This document shows, in pieces, positions 1 to 7,621 of a stretch of DNA of 34,475 bases (the stretch's first letter is position 1; each line of letters begins with the position of its first letter). The DNA is taken from the NCBI GenBank assembly GCA_964551965.1, contig CAZKFB010000009.1, positions 1 through 34,475 on the forward strand. Reading direction: 5' to 3'. The DNA is from CAG-582 sp964551965. GTDB lineage: Bacteria; Bacillota_I; Bacilli_A; RF39; UBA660. The notes under the pieces were generated by a model that saw only the letters and a program-made list of their open reading frames with translations, was not told where the DNA came from and made no database searches. The translations under genes were made by a program, and so were the position numbers.

Positions 1-274
1 TTTTATAATCAATTTCCCTTTGATTATCTGCATCCATACCAACTAAGGCATCCTTTATAATCGTATTAACATTGTTAACAGCTTTTAAAACTCCTTTTCC
101 ATTATATCTTGATTCACCATCTCGAAGTTCCAAAGCTTCACGACTTCCTGTCGAAGCTCCACTCGGAACACTAGCACGTCCTACTACTCCGTTCTCAAGA
201 ACACAATCAACTTCAACTGTCGGATTACCTCTCGAATCTAATATTTCTCTAGCAATTAAATCTTTAATTTTCAT
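1..274 (-). CDS. eno: Enolase, N-terminal part (runs off the left edge)
   Basis: The reverse strand reads MKIKDLIAREILDSRGNPTV and continues with the block GRASVPSGASTGSREALELRD, the hallmark N-terminus of enolase. Enolase is the cytoplasmic glycolytic enzyme that converts 2-phosphoglycerate to phosphoenolpyruvate. About 91 residues of the roughly 430 usual for the family are present; the (beta/alpha)8 catalytic barrel lies beyond base 1. The S-G-A-S-T-G loop, which closes over the substrate in known enolases, is intact. The ATG at 272-274 is preceded by GGAGAG. An extended -10 box at 297-305 predicts a leader of about 16 nt. Identity is very secure. Confidence 0.97.
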   Translation of the reverse strand, partial: MKIKDLIAREILDSRGNPTVEVDCVLENGVVGRASVPSGASTGSREALELRDGESRYNGKGVLKAVNNVNTIIKDALVGMDADNQREIDYK

Positions 275-296
275 ATTACTCTCCATTCTTAATCTA

Positions 297-305
297 ATTA
301 TAACA
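297..305 (-). promoter_or_regulatory. Extended -10 promoter of enolase
   Basis: The minus strand reads TGTTATAAT. Taking the last base as -7, +1 is near 290. The TG overlaps the end of the T-tract of the upstream prsA-like terminator, so terminator and promoter are fused. No convincing -35. Confidence 0.65.
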
Positions 306-334
306 AAAATAGAAATACTTAAGTACTTCTATTT
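302..334 (-). terminator. Intrinsic terminator after the PrsA-like gene
   Basis: Bases 307-320 and 321-334 are complementary over 14 positions with one G-U pair. On the minus strand the hairpin is followed by TATTTTTG. The gene's TAG stop (329-331) lies inside the stem. Confidence 0.75.
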
Positions 335-1306
335 ATGTGATTTTACAAATTCTTCATATTCTTTTTTCAAATTTGTCTCTTTAAATTCAACATTATAACC
401 AGTTCTTAATTCAATAAATGCTTGATAGAATAAATTATTATCTTCATTTTGCATCTTAGTTACAATAACATCTACTAAATCATCTTTAATATCTTTTAAG
501 TCTGGTTTATTACTAGTTGAAGAAACATAAACGACAACTTTACCTAGAATACTATCTTCGACAACATTACTATATTCTTTCTTCCCTAGAGTCTTTATTT
601 TAGTCCATAATGCTTCAGAATAATCTGCATAATCTTTATAAGTTAAAGTAAGTTCATTGACAGTAGCATTAGAATACTTTTTCTTAATTGCTGATATTGA
701 TGAACCTTTCTTCAATGCACTTCTAATATTTTCTAACATCTTTTCATCGTCAGAACTAGAGAATAAAACTACTTTCTTATCTCCAAATACATCATCTTTA
801 TAGAAATCATTAATATCATCATCAGTTATTAATCCTTCCGTATAATCATTGTAATATCTTTGATAGTAATAATCATAATAAAGATAATCTAAGAAAGCAT
901 CTTCATCTTCAAAATTATTATTCTCTAAGAATTCAACTTTTGAATACCCATAATATTGTTCAAATTGTTTATAGATTTCAACAGATTTTTCTTTAGAATA
1001 TTTCTTTGCTTCTTCTTCTAAATCATATTTATCCGTTAAGATATATTGATCAACTAAATTAAGAGTTGCATCTAAAGAACCACCCTTCTTTAATTCATCA
1101 TATAGATTATTAGCTGTAATACTATGGTTTCCAATACTTACAATTTCTTCTTCTCCATTAGATAATTTAGCAATGCGATCAGGCCATACAATAGCCATTA
1201 TTACACCAACTAATAATGCACCTACACAAAAACCAACAATAAACTTAATATTATTAGTAATAATATTCCCTTTTTTATTCTCGATTGTCTTTTCGAATCT
1301 CTTCAT
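329..1306 (-). CDS. PrsA/SurA-like membrane-anchored foldase
   Basis: A 325-aa protein with a cytoplasmic N-terminus, one membrane segment at about residues 21-41, and a long charged extracytoplasmic part. Residues around 55-180 (VSIGNHSITANNLYDELKK, then a dimerised-helix region with QFEQYYG) match the N-terminal SurA/PrsA chaperone fold. A segment around 195-275 (KKGSSISAIKKKYS, then GKVVVYVSS) sits where the parvulin PPIase domain belongs but is short and lacks most conserved catalytic residues. PrsA proteins assist folding of exported proteins outside the membrane. There is no lipobox, so anchoring is by the TM helix. The start is the ATG 8 nt after TAGGAGGA. A -10 TATAAT at 1326-1331 puts +1 near 1319, right beside the ribosome site. 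Assignment to the superfamily is good; enzymatic activity is doubtful. Confidence 0.75.
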   Translation of the reverse strand: MKRFEKTIENKKGNIITNNIKFIVGFCVGALLVGVIMAIVWPDRIAKLSNGEEEIVSIGNHSITANNLYDELKKGGSLDATLNLVDQYILTDKYDLEEEAKKYSKEKSVEIYKQFEQYYGYSKVEFLENNNFEDEDAFLDYLYYDYYYQRYYNDYTEGLITDDDINDFYKDDVFGDKKVVLFSSSDDEKMLENIRSALKKGSSISAIKKKYSNATVNELTLTYKDYADYSEALWTKIKTLGKKEYSNVVEDSILGKVVVYVSSTSNKPDLKDIKDDLVDVIVTKMQNEDNNLFYQAFIELRTGYNVEFKETNLKKEYEEFVKSHK

Positions 1307-1384
1307 ACATATCCTCCTAATTAGTATTATAGATTATAATTGTGAATTTTTAAAGGAAAAAAATTAAATTATTATGTTCCTTTG

Positions 1385-1393
1385 TGCTATAAT
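1385..1393 (+). promoter_or_regulatory. Extended -10 promoter of plsC-like gene
   Basis: TGCTATAAT, with +1 expected near 1400. It lies downstream of the longest ORF's first ATG (1374), which rules that start out and supports the ATG at 1422. Confidence 0.65.
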
Positions 1394-1421
1394 ATGCGAA
1401 AAATTAGTTTTTGGGGGAAAT

Positions 1422-2000
1422 ATGGAAGTTAAATATAATATTGAATTTTATAAAAAGTTTAAAAAGTTTGTCGAAGTATTCATGAATAATGTATATACGA
1501 TTAACGCAAATGGACTAAATAATATTCCTGATAATAATTTTCTTTTAGCAGGAAATCATTTAAATATTTTAGATTCATGGGTCTTAATTAGTTTAATTGA
1601 TGAACCAATTAGATTCATGGTAGACCAAAAACTTTATCGTTATTATTTATGGGAATTATTCTTTAGAACTTTAGGTACTTTTCCGATTAATCCTAATGAA
1701 GCTGATTTGAAAGCTGTTAAAACATCAATTAATCTACTTAAAGATAATGAAAATGTATGCATATTTCCCGAAGGTAAAACCCATAAACAAGAAGTTTATC
1801 AACCATTTAAAAATGGAGTTGCATCTATTGCCGTAATGGCCAAAAAAGAAATTGTTCCATTCGGTATAAGAGGTACTTATAGACCATTATCGGAAATAAC
1901 AATTAATTTTGGGGAACCAATTGACTATAGTAAAATACCTAAAGATGAAAGAGATAGTCATCTAGAACATATTGTTCGTTCATTAGAAAAAAAGAATTAA
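1422..2000 (+). CDS. plsC: 1-acyl-sn-glycerol-3-phosphate acyltransferase (PlsC family)
   Basis: A 192-aa protein with the acyltransferase blocks in order: NHLNILD (45-51, the catalytic NHxxxxD), GTFPIN (about 85-90), FPEGKTH (115-121) and VPFGI (145-149). PlsC acylates lysophosphatidic acid at sn-2 to give phosphatidic acid, the membrane phospholipid precursor. I chose the ATG at 1422 because TTGGGGGAAAT precedes it and because the longer frame starts upstream of the probable transcription start. Length is slightly below the usual 200-250 aa; no long N-terminal membrane helix is evident. The TAA stop overlaps the stop of the convergent metallopeptidase gene in a shared TTAA. The specific acyl acceptor cannot be read from sequence. 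Confidence 0.88.
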   Translation: MEVKYNIEFYKKFKKFVEVFMNNVYTINANGLNNIPDNNFLLAGNHLNILDSWVLISLIDEPIRFMVDQKLYRYYLWELFFRTLGTFPINPNEADLKAVKTSINLLKDNENVCIFPEGKTHKQEVYQPFKNGVASIAVMAKKEIVPFGIRGTYRPLSEITINFGEPIDYSKIPKDERDSHLEHIVRSLEKKN

Positions 2001-3073
2001 TGCTTATATAATTGCTTTAATTCTCTATTTCTAGTCTTAACACTTTCAAGCATTTTGTGTGGATTCATTTCATCACTTGCAAGTAATCCTTCGTATTGAA
2101 GTGTCATCAAAAAATCATTTATTACTTTTATTGGTGCTTTTCCATTAAGTACTTGCTCACATAATTCGTGAGCTTTTATATTACTTACAGCATAGTTAAA
2201 TGAGGTTAAATCACCCTTTTTATGTTCTTCTCCAAACTGATAGTATTCACCTTCAAAGCCTTCAAGATGAACATCACCTTCAATTGAAAAATTAATATTA
2301 TCACATTCAAAACTAATATTATCCATCTCTAATACATGATAGAGATAATATATCGTTTTATAGTGATACAACATCATTGCATCTAATTCATTTCTATGTC
2401 TTCTAATAATTCTCTCAAACATATGATGATCAAGTAAATAATAGTAATATAATAATTCTACTAATAGAGAAATAGTTTCCCCATAAAAATTATATATGAT
2501 ATTATATTTTGGATTTCGATATTTAGATAAGAACTTTAATGAATAAATATGGGATAATTCATGAGCTATTGTTTCTATATCTACTAAATCTTTATAAAAA
2601 TAATTACTTATACAAAGATAATAAGAGTCTAAAGTTGGAAGACATATAGCTTCTCCAGCAATAGAATCATCATCAACAAATAATATACGATTATCTCTTA
2701 TTAAATCTTTATATAGTTCGATAAAAGGAGTACCTAAATAATCTAAGAAACCTTTCAATATATACTTCTTATCTTTCAAAGAAAGATTAGTATCCATACC
2801 CTCAAATAACTTAAAATTCATTTCCTGATAGCCCTTAATAGATTTGAATGAAATACTATATAGCTTATCAAAGTTATTTAATATATCTTCACTTAAAAGA
2901 TGACTTTTATTAATCGGAAAAGGATTATCTAATGAATAACCATTAATCATTTGATTTAATATAGAAATAGAAGAAAAATCACGAGAATAAAGTTCTTTTT
3001 TAGTCTTACTAGAAATATATACATTTTTATATAGTCTATCAATATCTCTTTGAATTAAATCTCTTATTTCCAT
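1997..3073 (-). CDS. M3-like (oligoendopeptidase F-like) zinc metallopeptidase
   Basis: A 358-aa protein with the zinc-peptidase signature ETIAHELSHIYS (HExxH at 171-175) and, 24 residues on, YGETISLLVELL, whose glutamate (E199) is the expected third zinc ligand of gluzincins. The spacing and the preceding helical half resemble family M3, but M3 enzymes are typically about 600 aa, so this is a short, divergent member. No signal peptide or TM segment is seen, so it is probably cytoplasmic. The start follows AAAGGTGATTAT. The gene lies downstream of the 548-aa gene in the same direction, separated by that gene's terminator. Its stop shares TTAA with plsC. Peptidase activity is likely; substrate unknown. 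Confidence 0.6.
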   Translation of the reverse strand: MEIRDLIQRDIDRLYKNVYISSKTKKELYSRDFSSISILNQMINGYSLDNPFPINKSHLLSEDILNNFDKLYSISFKSIKGYQEMNFKLFEGMDTNLSLKDKKYILKGFLDYLGTPFIELYKDLIRDNRILFVDDDSIAGEAICLPTLDSYYLCISNYFYKDLVDIETIAHELSHIYSLKFLSKYRNPKYNIIYNFYGETISLLVELLYYYYLLDHHMFERIIRRHRNELDAMMLYHYKTIYYLYHVLEMDNISFECDNINFSIEGDVHLEGFEGEYYQFGEEHKKGDLTSFNYAVSNIKAHELCEQVLNGKAPIKVINDFLMTLQYEGLLASDEMNPHKMLESVKTRNRELKQLYKH

Positions 3074-3105
3074 ATAATCACCTTTATTGATTTAATATCA
3101 TAACA

Positions 3106-3131
3106 TAAAAAAAAGATTATTACTAATCTTT
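3106..3131 (-). terminator. Intrinsic terminator after the 548-aa gene
   Basis: Stem 3112-3119 pairs with 3124-3131 (AAAGATTA/TAATCTTT), loop of 4, followed on the minus strand by about nine T. It includes the gene's TAG stop (3123-3125). Confidence 0.8.
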
Positions 3132-4769
3132 CTTACTCTTAAGTATAATCTTAATATCTTCAGTAGATATATTTTTATTAAGTAGAGTTAAATATCTAAT
3201 TAGTATAGAAAGTGTTTCTTTTAATTCTAGATACTCTTTACTATCCAAATCAGGAATACTAATAAATATATTATATAAATTATATTTTTGTTCTATTAGA
3301 TATTTAATGGAATCTATATGATTAAAGTAAATATTATCTAAAAGAGATAGATGATGAAAATATTCCATATCAAGCACTTTCTCAGTATCCTCATTAGCTA
3401 GACTTACAAGAACATTATAGTTATTATTTAATACCTTTAATACATCATGAATAGTTGACTTATCATCAATATCTTCATGCATATTTTTTAATATTTTTAA
3501 ATTATCATATTTATCAAATGCTTCAATTAGATTATCTACTAAATCATCAATATAACCATTAACCGATTTAATATTATTTTGAATACCATAGAATCGATCC
3601 GATTCCATAACAAGAACTTTATTCATTTGTTTATTCAAACTCTTTAACTTCTTATTAGCTCTAATTATTCTCTTATAATAAACATTAATAGTTTTAATAA
3701 TATTATTATATTCTCTTATATTAAACTTTTGCATTCTAATATTCTCTGCATAATTAAATAGATACTTATAATCATTAACGAATTTATATTCATCTAGATC
3801 CCAATAGAATTCAATTAAATTATTATTATAGAATATACGATCTTGCAAAGTATAATTCTTATATATATTGTAATTAGATATACTGGATATCATAGATTTA
3901 ATTTTCTTGTTATTAACTTCATATAGAGGTAATGCCTTTTTATTATTCATGAAATAATCTATTAAAGTCTTATTGTCATTACCTAAAATATTAATATATT
4001 CTTTTCTAACTTTAATACATTTATTAAAAATATCAATCGTATTACTTTGAACATTATCTAATTTATTTTTTATATTAGTATCTAAATATTTTAATATTTC
4101 ATTTTTCTTTCTATTTAAAATATATAATAAAGTTACATATAGACATAAATGGAAACTAGGAGTACTTTCAAAGTATTCTTGTAAAATATTATCCATTTCC
4201 TTTTTATCATCTTCATAAGAATGTTTAAAGAACTCTTGTATATAGTTATAGACACATAATATAAAATCAAAATCTTTAAGTTCTATTTTAATTTTTCTCT
4301 TTTTTAGATTATTAATAATAAAGTTTAAGTTTTCATTAACATCTTTATTTATTTTAATATTATAAAGATACTCAGATAAACAAATACGATCTACATAATC
4401 TTCTTTACTACCCATTAAGCGAATAATACTATAGTATGTATCATATTTACTATTAAGTTCATTTAATAAATCCGTATCTTCACTTATAATAAATTCTTCT
4501 ATTTTTTTTGTTTTTAATGCTTCCACATAGTTAAGAATCAACATAAATTCATTAATATAATCTTTTAATTTATCTTTATTTTTATGTTGTAAATTACTAA
4601 TCCATCTTTTTAAACTAGTTATCGATTCAATATTACTTTCAATGAATAAAGTTTTATCATATCTCATAGTTGAAAATATTTTCTTTTTCTTATCCTTTAA
4701 AAAGTCATATAAATCATTTAATTCACTTATTGAAAGTGATTTTAATTCAGTTTCTAATGACTCATTCAT
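3123..4769 (-). CDS. Unknown all-helical 548-aa protein
   Basis: I do not recognise this gene. The product is rich in Lys, Asn, Ile, Leu and Tyr, has no signal peptide and no clear TM helix, and is predicted by eye to be almost entirely alpha-helical, with charged stretches near 1-120 and 345-460 that could be coiled coils. No catalytic motif stands out. The ATG at 4769 follows GGGATTTAT; an extended -10 box at 4803-4811 supports this start. It is divergent from the HerA-type ATPase gene, with about 130 bp between them, and upstream of the M3-like peptidase gene with a terminator between. A functional link to HerA is possible but unsupported by any recognisable nuclease domain. Confidence 0.7.
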   Translation of the reverse strand: MNESLETELKSLSISELNDLYDFLKDKKKKIFSTMRYDKTLFIESNIESITSLKRWISNLQHKNKDKLKDYINEFMLILNYVEALKTKKIEEFIISEDTDLLNELNSKYDTYYSIIRLMGSKEDYVDRICLSEYLYNIKINKDVNENLNFIINNLKKRKIKIELKDFDFILCVYNYIQEFFKHSYEDDKKEMDNILQEYFESTPSFHLCLYVTLLYILNRKKNEILKYLDTNIKNKLDNVQSNTIDIFNKCIKVRKEYINILGNDNKTLIDYFMNNKKALPLYEVNNKKIKSMISSISNYNIYKNYTLQDRIFYNNNLIEFYWDLDEYKFVNDYKYLFNYAENIRMQKFNIREYNNIIKTINVYYKRIIRANKKLKSLNKQMNKVLVMESDRFYGIQNNIKSVNGYIDDLVDNLIEAFDKYDNLKILKNMHEDIDDKSTIHDVLKVLNNNYNVLVSLANEDTEKVLDMEYFHHLSLLDNIYFNHIDSIKYLIEQKYNLYNIFISIPDLDSKEYLELKETLSILIRYLTLLNKNISTEDIKIILKSKKD

Positions 4770-4802
4770 ATAAATCCCTACTTTACTCTTAACTACACGT
4801 TT

Positions 4803-4811
4803 ATTATATCA
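4803..4811 (-). promoter_or_regulatory. Extended -10 promoter of the 548-aa gene
   Basis: The minus strand reads TGATATAAT; +1 near 4796, giving a leader of about 27 nt. No clear -35. Confidence 0.6.
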
Positions 4812-4900
4812 AACAAATATTAATTAATAAAGATAATTTAATATAGAAAAAATAGAGTATTTATGATATTCTTATTATATATAGAATAAGGGTGAGGCAA

Positions 4901-6670
4901 ATGTTTGGTAGAATTCTAGGCTTCGAAGGAAGCAAGATGATAATTGAAAACTTAAAACATATAGCAGATACTAATTATATTGGTTATCATGTTGTATTCT
5001 CGGAAACTGATCATAAAATTGTTGGAGAAATAATAGGTATTGATACACAAAAGATTATAATATTACTTATTGGTGAAATTAATGGAGATATATTCTCAAA
5101 TGGAGTTATTAAAAAACCTAGTGTAAATACAGTACCTAGAATAATATTTAAATCAGAATTAGAGACTATTTTAGGTAATCAAAATTTTATGAATAATAAT
5201 ACTTTATTATTTGGATCTTCTCCAATATATAAAGAATATTTTGTTACTAGTGATATAAATAACTTCTTTGCTAATCACTTTGCTATTCTAGGTAATTCAG
5301 GATCAGGTAAAAGTTGTGGAGTTGCTAGAATATTGCAAAATGTATTCTTAAGTGCTAAAGAAAGTATTCCTAAAAATGCTCATATGTGTTTATTCGATGT
5401 TTATGGTGAATATTGTAATACATTTAATGAAATGAATAATGTTGATGGATTGCACTTTAAGAAATATACTACGGAAGGAAAATTTGGAGACGGAGAATTA
5501 TTAACTATTCCAGCATATCTATTATCGGTTGATGACTTAGCTATCCTATTAGGAGCAACTGAACCTTCACAATTGCCAGTATTATCAAAAGCCATTAAGT
5601 TAGCAAAAATATTTACATCCGAAGATCCTCATGCGGAAGACTTTAAAAATAATATAATTGCCAATAGTGCGTTAGATATTTTATCGAGTGGTAAAACTGC
5701 TAATCAAATGCGTGATCAAGTTGTATCTCTATTAACAACTTATAATACACCAACATTTAATCTTGATTCAATCATTCGTGAACCTGGTTATGAGAGAACA
5801 CTTAGACAATGTCTTAATATCGATGCTCAAGGTAAAATTAATGCTATTAATCAAGTAATTAGTTTCATGCAACAATTTAGTAAAGTAAGTATTGAACAAA
5901 TGGAATTGCAAGGAGTTATCTGTTATACTCTTCAAGATTTATATTATGCACTTGAATTTGCTCTTATCGATGAAGGTTCATTAACTAGTGAAATAGCTCA
6001 TGATCGAAATAATATCTTAAAGAGTAGACTTCAAAATATTATCAATTCGGAACAAGGAAAATACTTTGAATTCAGTGAATATGTTTCCCTACCTAACTTC
6101 GTTGAAGATTTCTTTAAAGCTCCTGAGAATGGGGAATTAGTAACTGCTCAGTTAGTTGATGTTAACCTATCATTCCTTGATGATAAATTTGCTAAAGCAA
6201 TTACTAAGATATTCTCAAGAATATTCTTTGAATATACTACTTCATTACAAAATCGTGGATCTTATTCAATTCATATATTACTAGAAGAAGCACATAGATA
6301 TGTTCAAAATGACTCAGATACTCATGTAATTGGATATAATATATTTGATCGAATTACTAAAGAGGGTCGTAAATATGGAACTATTTTAGGATTCATTACA
6401 CAAAGACCTAATGAGTTATCAAAGACAGCATTATCTCAATGTTCTAACTTCATTATATTTAGATTATTCTATCCGGAAGATTTAGAGATTGTTAAAGGCA
6501 TTTCATCTAATGTTACTGATGAAACAATCGAAAAGATTAAAACATTACATCCAGGAATGGGATTAGTATTTGGTACGGCATTTAAAGTTCCATTACTAGT
6601 TAATCTACCATTACCTAGTCCATTACCTGTATCTACAAGTTTAAAGATCGATACATTATGGTTCAATTAA
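4901..6670 (+). CDS. herA: HerA/DUF87-type hexameric DNA translocase ATPase
   Basis: A 589-aa FtsK/HerA-class P-loop ATPase. The N-terminal ~90 residues look like the HAS-barrel that precedes the motor in HerA proteins. Walker A is GNSGSGKS (131-138), then LFDVYGEY, Walker B HILLEEAHRYV (acidic pair E462-E463), GRKYGTILGFITQRP carrying the sensor region, and an FRL block near the C-terminus. HerA pumps DNA and normally partners a nuclease (NurA in archaea, or Sir2/DUF4297-type partners in bacterial defence). No such partner is adjacent; the only close neighbour is the divergent 548-aa unknown. I prefer the ATG at 4901, preceded by AAGGGTGAGG, over the GTG at 4892 that is part of that ribosome site. 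The family call is strong; role (repair, resection or defence) is open. Confidence 0.85.
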   Translation: MFGRILGFEGSKMIIENLKHIADTNYIGYHVVFSETDHKIVGEIIGIDTQKIIILLIGEINGDIFSNGVIKKPSVNTVPRIIFKSELETILGNQNFMNNNTLLFGSSPIYKEYFVTSDINNFFANHFAILGNSGSGKSCGVARILQNVFLSAKESIPKNAHMCLFDVYGEYCNTFNEMNNVDGLHFKKYTTEGKFGDGELLTIPAYLLSVDDLAILLGATEPSQLPVLSKAIKLAKIFTSEDPHAEDFKNNIIANSALDILSSGKTANQMRDQVVSLLTTYNTPTFNLDSIIREPGYERTLRQCLNIDAQGKINAINQVISFMQQFSKVSIEQMELQGVICYTLQDLYYALEFALIDEGSLTSEIAHDRNNILKSRLQNIINSEQGKYFEFSEYVSLPNFVEDFFKAPENGELVTAQLVDVNLSFLDDKFAKAITKIFSRIFFEYTTSLQNRGSYSIHILLEEAHRYVQNDSDTHVIGYNIFDRITKEGRKYGTILGFITQRPNELSKTALSQCSNFIIFRLFYPEDLEIVKGISSNVTDETIEKIKTLHPGMGLVFGTAFKVPLLVNLPLPSPLPVSTSLKIDTLWFN

Positions 6671-6693
6671 AAAAAGAGTTTAAAACTCTTTTT
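6671..6693. terminator. Bidirectional terminator between HerA and the lipoprotein gene
   Basis: AAAAAGAGT pairs with ACTCTTTTT around a 5-nt loop; T-tracts follow on both strands. It serves both convergent genes. Confidence 0.85.
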
Positions 6694-7086
6694 TTATTTT
6701 ACTAATTCATAACCTTTATACTTTTTATCTAAATTACTCTTTAGATTATCATTAACAATTCCACTATCTACTTTAATTTGGGTTAAATAAGATTCATCAT
6801 TAAAACTTATATTGGCGTTTATGTCTCCCTTATATTTTTCTTTGTAGTCTTTGTACTCATTCTCAGATTTATGTAAGATATATAAATAACCAGTATAATT
6901 AGTATCACTGACAAAATAAATATAATATCTATTATCCTTATTATATACATAATAGTTATCATTAGATACACCAATATTCTTAATAACAATCTCTTGCTTT
7001 TGAACAATTTCTTTATCTAACTTCTTACTACATCCTGTAGTCATAATTAATAAAACTAAAATAATTAATAATATTTTCTTCCTCAT
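6694..7086 (-). CDS. Small lipoprotein of unknown function
   Basis: A 130-aa protein beginning MRKKILLIILVLLIMTTGCSKK, a positively charged start, hydrophobic core and a lipobox-like TTGC, so the mature protein probably begins at that cysteine and is anchored on the outer face of the membrane. The remaining ~110 residues are polar and Tyr/Lys/Asp rich with alternating hydrophobics suggesting beta structure. I do not recognise the family. The ATG at 7086 follows GTGAT; the in-frame GTG at 7095 is part of that site and coincides with the predicted transcription start, so it is unlikely to initiate unless the mRNA is leaderless. The promoter is back-to-back with that of the next gene. Confidence 0.7.
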   Translation of the reverse strand: MRKKILLIILVLLIMTTGCSKKLDKEIVQKQEIVIKNIGVSNDNYYVYNKDNRYYIYFVSDTNYTGYLYILHKSENEYKDYKEKYKGDINANISFNDESYLTQIKVDSGIVNDNLKSNLDKKYKGYELVK

Positions 7087-7101
7087 AATAATCACATTTA
7101 T

Positions 7102-7110
7102 ATTATAACA
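7102..7110 (-). promoter_or_regulatory. Extended -10 promoter of the lipoprotein gene
   Basis: The minus strand reads TGTTATAAT; +1 near 7095, leaving a leader of about 9 nt. It forms the left half of a near-perfect 24-bp palindrome with the plus-strand promoter at 7117-7125. Confidence 0.6.
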
Positions 7111-7116
7111 TATATA

Positions 7117-7125
7117 TGCTATAAT
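7117..7125 (+). promoter_or_regulatory. Extended -10 promoter of the small membrane protein gene
   Basis: TGCTATAAT; +1 near 7132, exactly where the ribosome site AAGGAAGTGAT begins. Right half of the 7102-7125 palindrome. Confidence 0.6.
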
Positions 7126-7145
7126 TATTCTAAGGAAGTGATTTT

Positions 7146-7604
7146 ATAAAAAAGTTTTTTAATTCTCATAGCAAATACATGCTATTTATTTGTGTTGCTC
7201 AAATAATAATAAGTATTGTTGCTACTCTAGCTCTTGTTTACCAAGATTCAACTATATTTGGTAATACTGCTCTTTTTGAAGATGCTCAAAAATTAATAAC
7301 TTCAGTATATTCGCAAAGTTGGTGGGCACTCATATTATTTAGTTTATCTTTTGCAAGTTTATTAACTCTTGCTTCTCTAATCTATAAAAAGTTAGAATAT
7401 GAATTCTTAAGTATTGGTTGTATCGTATTAATGATTATTCCATCTATTAATGTAAATGGAAGCTTAATGGATACATTAATAACTTTTGCATTATTTATAC
7501 CAATTATAATTATTAAAATAATAGGTTATAATACAGAAGAAAAAAAGATAAATGAGATAACAGAAATAAAAAAAGAAATAAAGAAAAAGACTTCTAAAAA
7601 ATAG
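7146..7604 (+). CDS. Small polytopic membrane protein, apparent ATA start
   Basis: A hydrophobic protein with about four membrane segments (around residues 12-30, 50-70, 78-95 and 98-120) and a Lys-rich cytoplasmic tail. Family not recognised. The first ATG in frame (7179) has no ribosome site before it and falls at the start of the first membrane helix. Upstream, AAGGAAGTGAT (7132-7142) is followed after three bases by ATA AAA AAG TTT TTT, giving KKFFNSHSKYMLF, a typical cytoplasmic lead-in to a first TM helix. The DUF308 gene of this window has the same layout (GGAGTGAT, TTT, then ATG). I therefore place the start at ATA 7146 (152 aa); if wrong, the ORF starts at 7179 (141 aa). The stop is inside the terminator stem. 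Confidence 0.6.
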   Translation: MKKFFNSHSKYMLFICVAQIIISIVATLALVYQDSTIFGNTALFEDAQKLITSVYSQSWWALILFSLSFASLLTLASLIYKKLEYEFLSIGCIVLMIIPSINVNGSLMDTLITFALFIPIIIIKIIGYNTEEKKINEITEIKKEIKKKTSKK

Positions 7605-7613
7605 AAGTCTTTT
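7585..7613. terminator. Bidirectional terminator between convergent genes
   Basis: AAAAGACTTCT (7585-7595) pairs perfectly with 7603-7613. T-tracts follow on both strands, longer on the minus strand. The TAG of the plus gene (7602-7604) is partly in the stem. Confidence 0.8.
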
Positions 7614-7621
7614 AATATGTA

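Noticed and set aside
1374..1421. Longer PlsC N-terminus starting at 1374.
   Set aside because: An extended -10 box lies inside this stretch (1385-1393), and the ATG at 1422 has the ribosome site.
4901..6670. A complete anti-phage HerA defence system.
   Set aside because: No Sir2, DUF4297, NurA or other nuclease gene is visible next to it, and no other defence gene lies nearby.
6819..7007. Overlapping ORF inside the lipoprotein gene.
   Set aside because: It has no ribosome site and lies wholly within the gene on the same strand in another frame; its hydrophobicity reflects AT-rich composition.
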